Below are positions 55,301 to 64,000 of a stretch of DNA of 64,000 bases, in pieces; the stretch's first letter is position 1; each line of letters starts with the position of its first letter. Made by a program: the position numbers and the translations under genes. This DNA is from Glandiceps talaboti (Eukaryota; Hemichordata; Enteropneusta; Spengelidae), in contig NC_135561.1 of the NCBI RefSeq assembly GCF_964340395.1, positions 18,344,240 through 18,408,239 of the forward strand, read 5' to 3'. The notes beneath the pieces were generated by a model. That model was given only the letters and a program-made list of their open reading frames with translations. It ran no database searches and was not told where the DNA came from.

Positions 55301-56901
55301 TAAGGTGTAGTAATCTTCCCTACTTTTACAAAATAACTGACAAACAGATCCACACTATGTTTTTAGAACCTCGTAATAACAACCACAAAAAATTGTCATA
55401 TGTACTGTGCATACATCTCTCCCTCTAAAATTTGACAAGCATTTTTTGTGAATATCTTAAAATTTGACAAGCATTTTTTTTTTCAAATTGTGATAACGAT
55501 AACTCTGCAGTTCAAGAAAACATGTCTTTGAGGAATTCAAGTTTGTAAATTTATCTCTAAATTCAAAATAGTGTCTGTATTATGGTCATACCTTCAAAAA
55601 TCACACAAAAAGTTGAAACTGAACTTACTATTGTGCCATCAAAACCCATAAAGAAATAAATATTAGACATATAAGCTGTGATGAATAAAGGAAACCATAT
55701 CCTGAGTGACTTTGAGTTCATTCTCTAAACAAAAACATGCCTTTTCTCTTCTTACTTCACAAAAACATGCCATTTGCCTTATTTCCGATAAAATATCTAT
55801 GCACAAGTGTTCTTGGAAAAACACTTTGTCTTCTAAAATGTCTCTTTTTCAAACAAAAGCAAACAAAGACTTTAAAATTGAAGCATTAAAATACTGTTTT
55901 AAACTTTAAATGGAAAGTTATTTTAGATAAAAATTCTTTTCGTCTTACACCGTAATCTCTTTAGATGTATACGTCCAGTGTCAAATTTGACAATATGTAC
56001 TGTGCGTTTATGGTCACATTTCTACACAAGGAGAAAGCAAATAAACTTAGTCTATGTTTCTGAATCTAGTACCGAGATAAATTTTGATATAACATATTCA
56101 CATGGTATATCTTTGTTTAAGAGAAAACAAGCAATTACAGATTTTTTTTTTCAATTTACACATTTACACTTTGTCGGCCATTTCGAATTTATGAAAATGA
56201 TAATTTTTACTTTACAACAACATATGCTGACTGTTCAGTTAACTTTGCAATAAGTTTTATTTAAGTGAAGTTAGACTTTTTTGTTGCCTTTTAATGAAGT
56301 ACACACTACAGTAACATTATTACTGAGAAACAATGAAAGGAAATAAAAATACTGTCAATATTAACATTATGGTAAGGGGTCTTTATAAGGTATAGAATGA
56401 TGGTAAAAATGACCAAACTCTTAACTCATTTTACTTGCAATGTGTGAGAAGATGGTAATATTTGTCATATCCACCTCCCCACTGTTACTAAGATTATTTA
56501 AATATGGTAATGCGCTATGAATAATCACAACAGTATAAATGGTTGTTTTCATCTTTAGCAAAGAAATGCTGTAAGTTTTATATGATGTGTCACACTGTGA
56601 ACATTGACAATAAAGCTGGTAAAAATCCTTATTAACTGACATATAGAAGTTAAACAGGAAACATTAAGATTAGCACTCAAGCCTCAAACAACAACAGTAC
56701 TCACTTCAAACTGTCTTATTTCACATAAATAACAGTAAAATATTTGTTTAGAATCATCTTTCATAGTTTTTATCAAATCAAGTTATATATTTCACATCAT
56801 AATTAGTATCATGGTCATAAATTGTGAACTGATATGGACATATCAATATATAATTTTTATGTTTTTGTAATTTTTAAGTCTTAAATTTGACATGGATTTT
56901 C
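52391..56901. other. AT-rich, gene-poor DNA with one CpG-richer patch
   Basis: No gene I can support. The interval about 53640-54240 is richer in CG dinucleotides (GGACGCGGTAATCGC and others) than its surroundings. On the minus strand a frame there (54093-53851) contains a GTAAGA donor-like site. It might be a promoter or first exon, but evidence is thin. At about 54300-54520 a loose inverted repeat (ACAATAGAGTAAT with ATTACTCTATTGT, inside ATTT-type runs) suggests a small MITE. A 27-bp direct repeat (TTAAAATTTGACAAGCATTTT) lies at 55425-55490. Confidence 0.35.
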
Positions 56902-56914
56902 TGTTGTGTGTGTG

Positions 56915-56949
<35 letters not shown>

Positions 56950-57078
56950 TTGTGTGTGTGAAAGTCACATGTATGTGTGAAAATGCATGTGTACACATAT
57001 GTGCATGTATGCATGTGTGTGTGCATGTGCATATGCATGTGTGTGTGTGTGTGTGTGTGTGAGTGTGTGTGTTTGTGC
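56902..57078. repeat. (TG)n/(TA)n microsatellite
   Basis: TG runs with an internal (TA)n block (56917-56932) and TGCATG interruptions. The HTHTHT frame on the minus strand is an artefact. Confidence 0.9.
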
Positions 57079-57693
57079 ATGATATCAGGTGCCTGGTGTA
57101 ATCTTACTCTGTGTGTATAAAACTGTTCTCCATAATCCTAATCCTTCTACTGATTGAAATCTATCAAGGTCAAGAAGAATAGATAATTTACAAACCCCAA
57201 AAGAAAGAATGTTGCTCCTTTAAGAAAGTGTGAAAGAGAGGTAACAAAAAACTTGGACAAGAATACTTAAACATGAAGTGCATATGCACACACATACAAC
57301 TTTAATACTTACACGCACACAAACATACATACCTATATTAACACTGACACAGACATGAAGTACACACAAAAGGTGTCTAAAAACTGTACACAAGACAAAC
57401 GTTGGCAGACAAACACCACGTACAAGAAATAAGTTTATGGCAGCCAACAAGATATACATGTATCTGTGTTCCTGTATGATCTTGTTAAAATGGGAACAAT
57501 ACCTTCATAAACAAAGTCTGGTATGAAGCACTGTTGAAGGTGTAAATACATTCCAGTCATAAATATACTATAATAAACCTTTTTTGTTTTTTCCTCGTTC
57601 GAACTGTAAGCCTACAACATTATTTTTTTTACTTTGTTTTGTAAATATATTAATACAATGTACAAGATTCAATCCAGACTTTGTTTATGTGGT

Positions 57694-57699
57694 TTTATT
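57694..57699 (-). promoter_or_regulatory. Possible poly(A) signal
   Basis: AATAAA on the minus strand, about 285 bp downstream of the stop codon at 57983. It could end the transcript of the exon at 57983-58180. Other weaker candidates exist in this AT-rich stretch. Confidence 0.3.
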
Positions 57700-57982
57700 T
57701 CAGATATCCTATCCATAGCCCTGTAAACCCTGTGCTTCTATGATGATGCCATCTGTCGCTCACATAACAATAAGTAGAAACCTATGACATAAGCACAAGA
57801 GGGGTGACAAGAGGTTCACATCTCTCTACTAGACTGTGGTACCATGTGTATACACAGTCTGAGTCCCAAAGTGTTCACAGTGCACACCAGGTGTACAATG
57901 CCACTAATATTCATAACACCAGTGAGTTCATAAATTAAGTATAGCGCCAGGTGGTTTGAACCATGACAGTTGGACATGATGC

Positions 57983-58180
57983 TCAAACTGCTGCAGGTTC
58001 ATGTTTCTCATTGAGGAGTGCAACTCTGCTGGGTCGTGAGGTAATGAAGAGTGATTCCGACTCAGATTTTTCCAGTGCCTCCTTTTCCTTGATTTCTTTC
58101 GCTACTTTTTTACTGTACCAGAGCAGGTAGAATGGCAAGCCATAGTTGAGGAAAGAAAGTGCCAATAAACCAACGTTGAT
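57983..58180 (-). CDS. Probable last coding exon of a membrane protein gene
   Basis: On the minus strand a pyrimidine-rich acceptor (CTTTTCTAATGCAG) precedes ATCAACGTTGG, and an open 65-codon exon follows to a stop at 57983-57985. The peptide starts with a hydrophobic helix (INVGLLALSFLNYGLPFYLL) and continues as a charged tail (KKVAKEIKEKEALEKSES, then a segment ending EPAAV). This is the pattern of the last transmembrane helix and cytosolic tail of a multi-pass protein. Base composition is less AT-rich than the flanks. No upstream exon can be placed before the retroelement at 58683. I do not recognise the family. It is the only likely host protein-coding exon in the window. Confidence 0.5.
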   Translation of the reverse strand: MNVGLLALSFLNYGLPFYLLWYSKKVAKEIKEKEALEKSESESLFITSRPSRVALLNEKHEPAAV

Positions 58181-58682
58181 CTGCATTAGAAAAGAAGAAA
58201 TCAAGTTAATTAGATTTTGTGAATTGCATACTTTCTGTTATGTAATATTCAAATGTTGATTTCACTATTGGGCAGTGGTCACAACACCTCTATCATATGA
58301 GAAACTTCAACTCATTCCATAGATTTGAATATATCTATCATATTTCCCAGACATTTGTTATTTTCTGTACTACTAAAGATGTAGATTTTTTTGTAAACAA
58401 ACAGTTGCACAACATCTTTCCATAATTTGTTAAAAGATCTGTTGGTGAACATGTGTTGGAATGTTTCCAGCAAATGTTATCTATATGCAATGCTGAGTGT
58501 AAAAGCTGATATTGTAATTCTCCAAATTTTGTTTTCTCTTTTATTTCATATCTTTGTTAATAAGCAAATATGTTTCCTGGATGGTAATAACTGACATGTC
58601 ATCTATTTATCCAAATCTCCCAATTCTTGCAAACCAGAGATGTTATGTCTTCCCTGACACAAATGGTTGCGGGTGCGTTTCC
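58181..58682. other. Probable intron, nothing else seen
   Basis: AT-rich sequence upstream of the acceptor at 58181-58194. No exon or element recognised. Confidence 0.35.
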
Positions 58683-58808
58683 CCACGTTCAAGCACTTCA
58701 TTCAGGACGTTTGTAATGTCATCGCCGATGAAGTGCCAACACGATAGATAAAATTCTTTCGGAAGACCATCTCCCCCCGGTGTTTTGCAGTTTTCCATTT
58801 GTGTAAGT

Positions 58809-59155
58809 CATGATGGGTGAATGGTTAGCGTGACCGGCTTGGAATCTACAGGTTGCAGGTTCGAGCCCCGTCGCTGCCTGCTGTTTGTTTCTGAGTGGCT
58901 AAAGTCCTTGGGCAAGATTTGAACCACGACTGTGCCTCAGTCAACCCAGCTGTATAACTGGGGACCTGGTAGGATGTAGGTTGCAATGTGAAGGCTTTAA
59001 TCCTATGCGCTTAAATGGCTGCAATGGATTGTATGCTCCCTGGGGAGTTGAGGACGACTAAAAGGGCCGTTGTGCCGTTCTGATCTGAGCCAGGGGTAAT
59101 AATTGTAAAGCGCTTTGAGCACGGAGTGGGAAAGCGCTATATAAGAACCCAACAT
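58809..59155 (+). mobile_element. tRNA-derived SINE with 5-bp target duplication
   Basis: 347 bp between two TAAGT copies (58804-58808 and 59156-59160), inserted in the family A copy. The head is tRNA-like: GGTGAATGGTTAGCGTGACC resembles an A box, and GGTTCGAGCCC (58859-58869) is a B box. The body ends in AAGCGCTTTGAGCACGGAGT and AAAGCGCTATATAAGAACCC, a 3' end shared by several invertebrate SINEs. Orientation plus, opposite to the host element. Confidence 0.85.
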
Positions 59156-60480
59156 TAAGTGAGTTGAATAATTCTGTTTTAGTTAGGGGGCCCTCTAAAC
59201 TCTGTTTTTGTTCAGGTTTGAGAACGGAAGTGATTTTAGAAAGGAAAAATTCTTGCTGGTTTTTGTCCAGGTCGGGTTCAGAAGTAAAGAGTGTTTTGTA
59301 AAAGTTAGTGAGTGTATTTGAAATTTCTTTTTGAGTTTGATGAGTTTTACCTTCACCATCCTGAATGGCTGTGATGATCTCTTTCCTACCGCGATTGTGC
59401 TCGCGACTGAAAAAATACCGAGTACACCTTTCAGAAAGGTCCAGTCTGCGGACACGCGCGCGAATCATGGTGCCTTGCTGCCTTTTCATGTTTAAAGAGT
59501 TAATTTCCTCTTTTAATAGATGGTAATTGCCTAATGTTTCATTCGTTCTATCACCTTCATTCAGCTTGATGGTATATTTTGCGAGGTCGTTTTGTAGGGA
59601 TTGAAGACGAGTTTTGTGTTGTTTTTTCATTAGCACATTGTTTTAACACAAACTTAAAACGACCCTTAACCATATCCCACCAATCGGATAGGTTCTGGAA
59701 ACCTGGTTTAAGTGTTTGCCAGTTTTGATAACGTTGCTGAAGTTTATCAATGATAGTAGGGTCCTGAAGTAGGGAAATGTTGAACTTCCACACCCCTGGA
59801 CCACGCTGAGGTACAGAAGGGGGGAAAACAGAGATTTGAACGTAGTCATGGTCAGAAAGATGGCATGGGAAAATAGAAGTAGATGTTTTAAGGGAAGATG
59901 TATAATAGAAGCGATCTAGGCGGGAGGAGACAGTGTTCTGTTTATCGCGCCCTGTGAATGCTGAGACGTTTGGATGTTGAATACGCCAGGAGTCCACTAG
60001 TTTAAAATCTGTAGTAAGCAGGTTCAACTCCCTACTCCCTGCAAAACTATAAGTACTGGAAGCGGAGCCTCCTAGTTTGTCTAATTGTTTTTCGACGCAA
60101 TTAAAATCACCCCCAATTAGAATAGAGTCGTCTCCTTGGAAGAAGTTATGTAAAGAATTAAAAAAGGAGGCTGATGATTTGGAATGTTTGAGCCATAAAT
60201 ATTGATCAGGGAGAGCGATGTTCCACCGATGTGGACAGTGCATGATATCATTCTGCCATTGTCATTTTTAACGTTGGTGTGATGGAGTTCAGTGTTCGTG
60301 GAGAAAAGGACTCCCACCCCCCTACTACTTGGAGAGCCAAAATTCCAAATGGCATTCCCACCCCACTCATTTGTCCATTGCTTCTCTTCACTTGAAGGAA
60401 AACAACATCATACTTATTGCGGCAATGGTTGGTGATTTGCTACCTTTTTGAAGGATTCTTCAAGCCATCGACGTTAATGG
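59156..60480 (-). pseudogene. Family A ORF2 endonuclease and linker, copy 4
   Basis: Endonuclease in several frames. About 20 bases are missing at the catalytic Glu segment (near 60390-60396, ..VVFLQ then VKRSNG), so the active site is gone. GGDFNCVEKQLDKLGG and LSDHDYV are kept in the frame 60243-59557, and the linker with CTRYFFSREHNRGRK in 59636-59058. The frame is interrupted by the SINE at 59155. The residual RT N-terminal piece continues at 58803-58683. Confidence 0.78.
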
Positions 60481-60602
60481 TCAGAATGGTCAAGGGAGCC
60501 ATGAAGTGAAATAATAGAGAGGGTACTCTCATGTGTGTTTAATGATAGAAGAGGGGGAAATTTAATCAAAGAAATAATAATCAAGGAAATGTGTATCTTT
60601 AT

Positions 60603-62054
60603 TTAGGACGAAGTCTGGGTGTCTATAGCAGCAGTGGTGTAACCAGTCTGAAGTGTTTTGGATTTGGAAGTGCATCTCCTAATGGGGCAAGGTAGCTCAA
60701 TCGTGTCTACGCAATTGTGTGTGTTCTGTAGGTGTGTAATCAGCATTGGCCAGCCGGTGAGTATTGTTTGGCAGTTCTCGCTAGATTTATGTATTTTACA
60801 GCACCTTACTTCTATTTCATTTAACCTATGTAAGCATGAGTCTCTCATTTTAATTATAGCTGATTTAATCTGTCTGTTTTCGAAGGATTCTGGTATATCG
60901 TAGTCACTATTGTTGGAATCTGTGTCTGTTTGTGTGGTGTAATTCTGTTGACTGTCATAGTATCTCTCTGTCTCTGTTGAGGTACTAATGTCTCCTGAAA
61001 TGGGAGAGTATCGTGTTTCTGTGTTATTTGTGGAGTTTTCTTCCTGTGAATCGTTTTCAGAATTTATAAGTTCAGGGGGTTTTGGTCTTTTGTTTTCTTC
61101 CCCCTCAGAGTCGGTTTCGAGATCGGATGATGTTCGTTTCTCTCTTTGTGGACCGGTGGTAGGTGTGACCTTTTCAAGAGAGAAGATATCAGGTGTCGGT
61201 GGAAAAGGTAAGTTTGTGTCATCTGTTTTTTCTTGTGGTGTATTGTCTGTATGGTTGTCAGCTGTTTCCATCGTGTGACTATCGTCCTGTGCGGTGTTCG
61301 TGTTTGTTTCAATGTCTGGTTCGGTGCTTGTATTTGTTTTGTCGTTTTCATTTTCAGTTTGCACAGTTGGGGGGATTGGTACCCATTGGTCCGTTATAGA
61401 CACTTTATTAGCAAAGGAGAGAGGACAAGCCCTGTACCTGTGTCCCTCGTCACTACATATGGTACACTTTATTTTCTTTGTGCACGTTTCGACAGTATGG
61501 CCCTGCTCAAGGCATCTAAAACACGTTTCAACAGTGCACTGCTTGGCAAAATGGCCTCCCTTACCGCATTTTGCACCAATTTTTGGTTGCCCAGCATACG
61601 AAAACCATATATTTCGGTTACAGACTCTGATCTTTAGTGGAATGCTTCACCGAAGCTTAACTTTGTACTGTCGCACCCCATTGTAACATGATGGGAAATC
61701 AGCGTATACACATTTGCGTGCAGCTAATATTTCGCAGTAAGGCGAAAGCGCGCCGTGTTGAACGAAACAATCCTCAAGATCATTACCGACAAAAGATGCC
61801 GTGACAAAAACGAAATCTTCATACGAAGATATAGTAGAAAGTAAAGGGGAGAGTTCTAGTTTAGTAAAGAATTCTCTTCTTAAAGAAATAGAACGAAAAG
61901 TAATTTCGTACTTCGACACTGCTATTCTTTCAACAGCTTCAAGATGGGGTTCTACTTCTACCCCATTGTCTATAAGAAAAGAAAAGACCTTCGTTGGAGG
62001 TACATTTTCCTCCTTAAATAAAATATTCAAGACTTTGGCCTTCTTGATGACCAT
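60603..62054 (-). pseudogene. Family A ORF1, copy 4
   Basis: The best N-terminal half of ORF1. The frame 62054-61647 (135 codons) reads through the site that is a stop in copies 1-3 (FVQHGALSPYCEILAARKCV here). The knuckle region (61640-61404) is interrupted by a frame change. The distal frame 61403-60603 (266 codons) holds the acidic segment and the Cys/His domain (LPCPIRRCTSKSK) and ends slightly early (DTQTSS). Confidence 0.8.
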
Positions 62055-62377
62055 GGTTTAAAGGAAAGGAAAAAGAACTTGTTTTTTTTACCCGGATTGG
62101 GGAGTGCCTGTTTTTGCACTCCCCTCAGTTGCCTTAAAAGGAATAAGTAGTTCAAAAATGTCAAAGGCAAACGGTTAATACACTTTATAATTGATTACTT
62201 ATCTCTGTTTTGTCTTCTCAGATACTGGTCATTCGATCGCTTCCTTCAGGCACACACGTCTTCTGTACTCGGTCACCTTGCTACATCCGGGTATCTGCTA
62301 CCATTAGAAATCCTGACAATTTTATGAAGTCCACCAGAAAATTCAACTATTACTTCTATTCTTTATTTCGATAAGAC

Positions 62378-62564
62378 GGTGGACCGTTCCCGGAGGTACT
62401 GCAATACCAGGTCGATCCGTGGCCAGGACGGAGCAAGCTCCTATTCCATAGCCCGATTGCAAAAATCAGTTTAATATCGAGCTGCTCGATGAGCAGCGTA
62501 TCAGATATTAAGCTGATAAGAACAGATACTACACATGATCTTAGCCAAAAGGCCGAGAAGCGAT
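62378..62564 (-). ncRNA. U2: U2 snRNA copy without its own promoter
   Basis: Complete 187-nt U2 on the minus strand with a normal downstream side. Immediately upstream, after GATAACG, the usual PSE region is replaced by inverse spacer sequence (AAAACAAAAATAAACAATAA), so no PSE or octamer is in place. Probably silent. Confidence 0.92.
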
Positions 62565-63065
62565 AACGAAAACAAAAATAAACAATAATTACACTTCTAT
62601 TTCTCTTTCAAATGTCACGTTATCCTCCATTTTGGACATCACAATACAACTTAAAACAGGTACACAAATATACTGATCAACTTTCATAAAATTGTCAGGA
62701 TTTCTAATGGTAGCAGATGCCCGGGTGTAGCAAGGTGTCAATCTGACCAAGTACATTTGCATATCACTATGTAGTCTTTCTTCCAAATAATACCATGGTT
62801 ACTGGTCATCCAGAAGTGGCCAACAGTACCTAGTTGTTATTTTGACTGGATTTTGTTTCCTGCTTTTTACATACTTAAACATTGAGATATATATAATACT
62901 AAAGTCATGTACATTTTCTGAGAATAATGCAGATCATTTCCCATGAAGATATTTAATTAAACTTTGGTAAGAAAGATCGAGAATTTACCTTTCCCTTGCC
63001 TTACCTGAAACCGTACTAGGTCTTTTAACCCGCACATAGGCCACCCCAGAGTACCTTTCACCGTT
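62565..63065 (+). promoter_or_regulatory. U2 upstream region with octamer and PSE-like block
   Basis: Plus-strand spacer feeding the U2 at 63066: octamer 62755-62762 and PSE-like block ending about 43 bp before U2. It also lies back to back with the promoterless U2 at 62378-62564. Confidence 0.6.
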
Positions 63066-63252
63066 ATCGCTTCTCGGCCTTTTGGCTAAGATCATGTGTA
63101 GTATCTGTTCTTATCAGCTTAATATCTGATACGCTGCTCATCGAGCAGCTCGATATTAAACTGATTTTTGCAATCGGGCTATGGAATAGGAGCTTGCTCC
63201 GTCCTGGCCACGGATCGACCTGGTATTGCAGTACCTCCGGGAACGGTCCACC
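63066..63252 (+). ncRNA. U2: U2 snRNA gene
   Basis: Complete U2 on the plus strand with octamer, PSE-like block and 3'-box-like AATAAAGAATATAAG (one change) downstream. No substitution was seen against the common sequence. Good candidate for an active copy. Confidence 0.94.
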
Positions 63253-63439
63253 GTCTTATCGAAATAAAGAATATAAGTAATAGTTGAATTTTCTGGTGGA
63301 CTTCACATTGTTCTTACAAATCGTTTTGGACGTTAATATTGTTCTGTCGCTTTGAAATGTACGTTTGACCTAAAAAAAAGCACTGTCAATTTATTGACGG
63401 TTGTACTTTCACGGTTTCTAGATCATTCAGCGGAGACTT

Positions 63440-63779
63440 TCTCACATGCTCCCTAGATTTACATGAGCCGGGCAGCTTATTCGAAGGGGATCCTGACGGT
63501 TATGTTTCTCCCAAATCATTGCAAAAAGTTGGATTGGGACTCGTCAATGTTATCCAAAAGTCTAATGCACTTTTTGCCAATTATACTTTAAAGACAATCT
63601 ATGACAGACATGTTTCGAACAAATCGCTTGTTTATGAATCAAAGGAAGAAGACGAGAACTTATGTATGAATGTGATGACTGACTATCGTTTCAAACCACT
63701 AGGTGGTACCGGTATCCTCAGGCCGGGAATGTTCTCTCCACAGACTGTGTTTACAATAACGCATATGATAAATCCATAA
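63440..63779 (+). pseudogene. RT C-terminal relic in U2 spacer, GGLGL-type
   Basis: Plus-strand relic with FEGDPDGYVSPKSLQKVG and LGLVNVIQKSNALFANYTL, open to the stop at 63779. Belongs to the full-length relic subtype like 3998-4345 and 19673-20010. Confidence 0.65.
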
Positions 63780-64000
63780 TATACAAAAATAAACAATAAT
63801 TACACTTCTATTTCTTTTTCAAATGTCACGTTATCCTCCATTTTGGACATCACAATACAACTTAAAACAGGTACAAAAATATACTGATCAACTTTCATAA
63901 AATTGTCAGGATTTCTAATGGTAGCAGATGCCCGGGTGTAGCAAGGTGTCAATCTGACCAAGTACATTTGCATATCACTATGTAGTCTTTCTTCCAAATA

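Larger units (their letters stand above)
58683..62270 (-). mobile_element. Family A element, copy 4, split by a SINE
   Basis: Minus-strand family A copy running from the 5' UTR (62270) to a point inside the RT N-terminus (about 58683, CTTGAACGTGGGGAAA). It is again without RT core or 3' UTR. A SINE sits at 58809-59155. The 5' end (TACAGAAGACGTGTGTG) matches that of copy 1 at about 9846 but joins a U2 spacer piece, not U2 itself. Confidence 0.85.

Noticed and set aside
56874-57080. His/Thr-rich ORF
   Set aside because: Pure translation of a (TG)n/(CA)n microsatellite.
58812-58880. Stand-alone tRNA gene
   Set aside because: The A- and B-box-like segments belong to a 347-bp SINE with a target duplication; the tRNA-like head is not a full cloverleaf as far as I can read it.

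Overview
The window is eukaryotic nuclear DNA. It carries spliceosomal U2 snRNA genes, non-LTR retrotransposons, a tRNA-derived SINE, MITE-like foldbacks, a Crypton relic, AT-rich spacers with microsatellites, and what looks like the last exon of a spliced gene. The mix of U2-inserted Tx1-clade elements, CR1/L2-like elements, a Crypton and this SINE type suggests a marine invertebrate, perhaps an invertebrate deuterostome. That taxonomic guess is an inference and is weak.

Layout. From 1 to 26.6 kb and again from 58.7 to 64 kb lies a scrambled U2 snRNA array. The ancestral unit is about 1.2 kb: a 187-nt U2 gene, a short downstream box, a relic of a retrotransposon reverse-transcriptase C-terminus, an octamer motif about 310 bp upstream of the next U2, a PSE-like block at about -60 to -43, then U2 again. 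Eight U2 copies are complete or cut only by the window edge (1-183, 4843-5029, 6050-6236, 15286-15472, 18998-19184, 20198-20384, 62378-62564, 63066-63252). Four are broken (1205-1374, 9811-9837, 16495-16647, 26578-26602). All four breaks fall between U2 nt 17 and 35. At least three related Tx1/L1-clade families, here called A, B and C and resembling the known U2-specific Keno group, sit in the array. A fourth related fragment, D, lies just downstream. Families A and C have their 5' ends joined to U2 nt 27 and nt 25. The array also holds one CR1/L2-like element (1375-3997), a second Jockey/CR1-superfamily element (7521-9508), a large inverted repeat (arms about 4877-7521 and 13966-16647), and a 3.9-kb A+B composite present twice (from 9.9-10.0 to 13.97 kb and 21.48-25.35 kb).

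From 26.6 to 34.9 kb are the most complete family C element, an ancient degenerate repeat and an A/D chimera. From 35 to 38 kb are foldback elements and a dead Crypton tyrosine recombinase whose nucleophilic Tyr is Cys. From 39.3 to 46.7 kb is a 27-bp minisatellite array that hosts an L1/Tx1-type element with an RRM-type ORF1 and a catalytically intact EN and RT core, cut off at its 3' end. From 46.7 to 58.7 kb is AT-rich, gene-poor DNA with a MITE, a 79-bp minisatellite, a diverged inverted-repeat pair and simple repeats. It ends at a probable terminal coding exon (57983-58180, minus strand) of a multi-pass membrane protein I cannot name.

Together the sequence reads as a multicopy snRNA locus repeatedly attacked at one short target in U2, and then rearranged by inversion, duplication and end-joining. 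The retroelement coding regions carry many frameshifts and stops. Only the minisatellite-hosted element (YADD and EN intact, two frameshifts) and the second CR1-like element (YADD intact) keep a recognisable RT active site without an obvious inactivating change in that motif.
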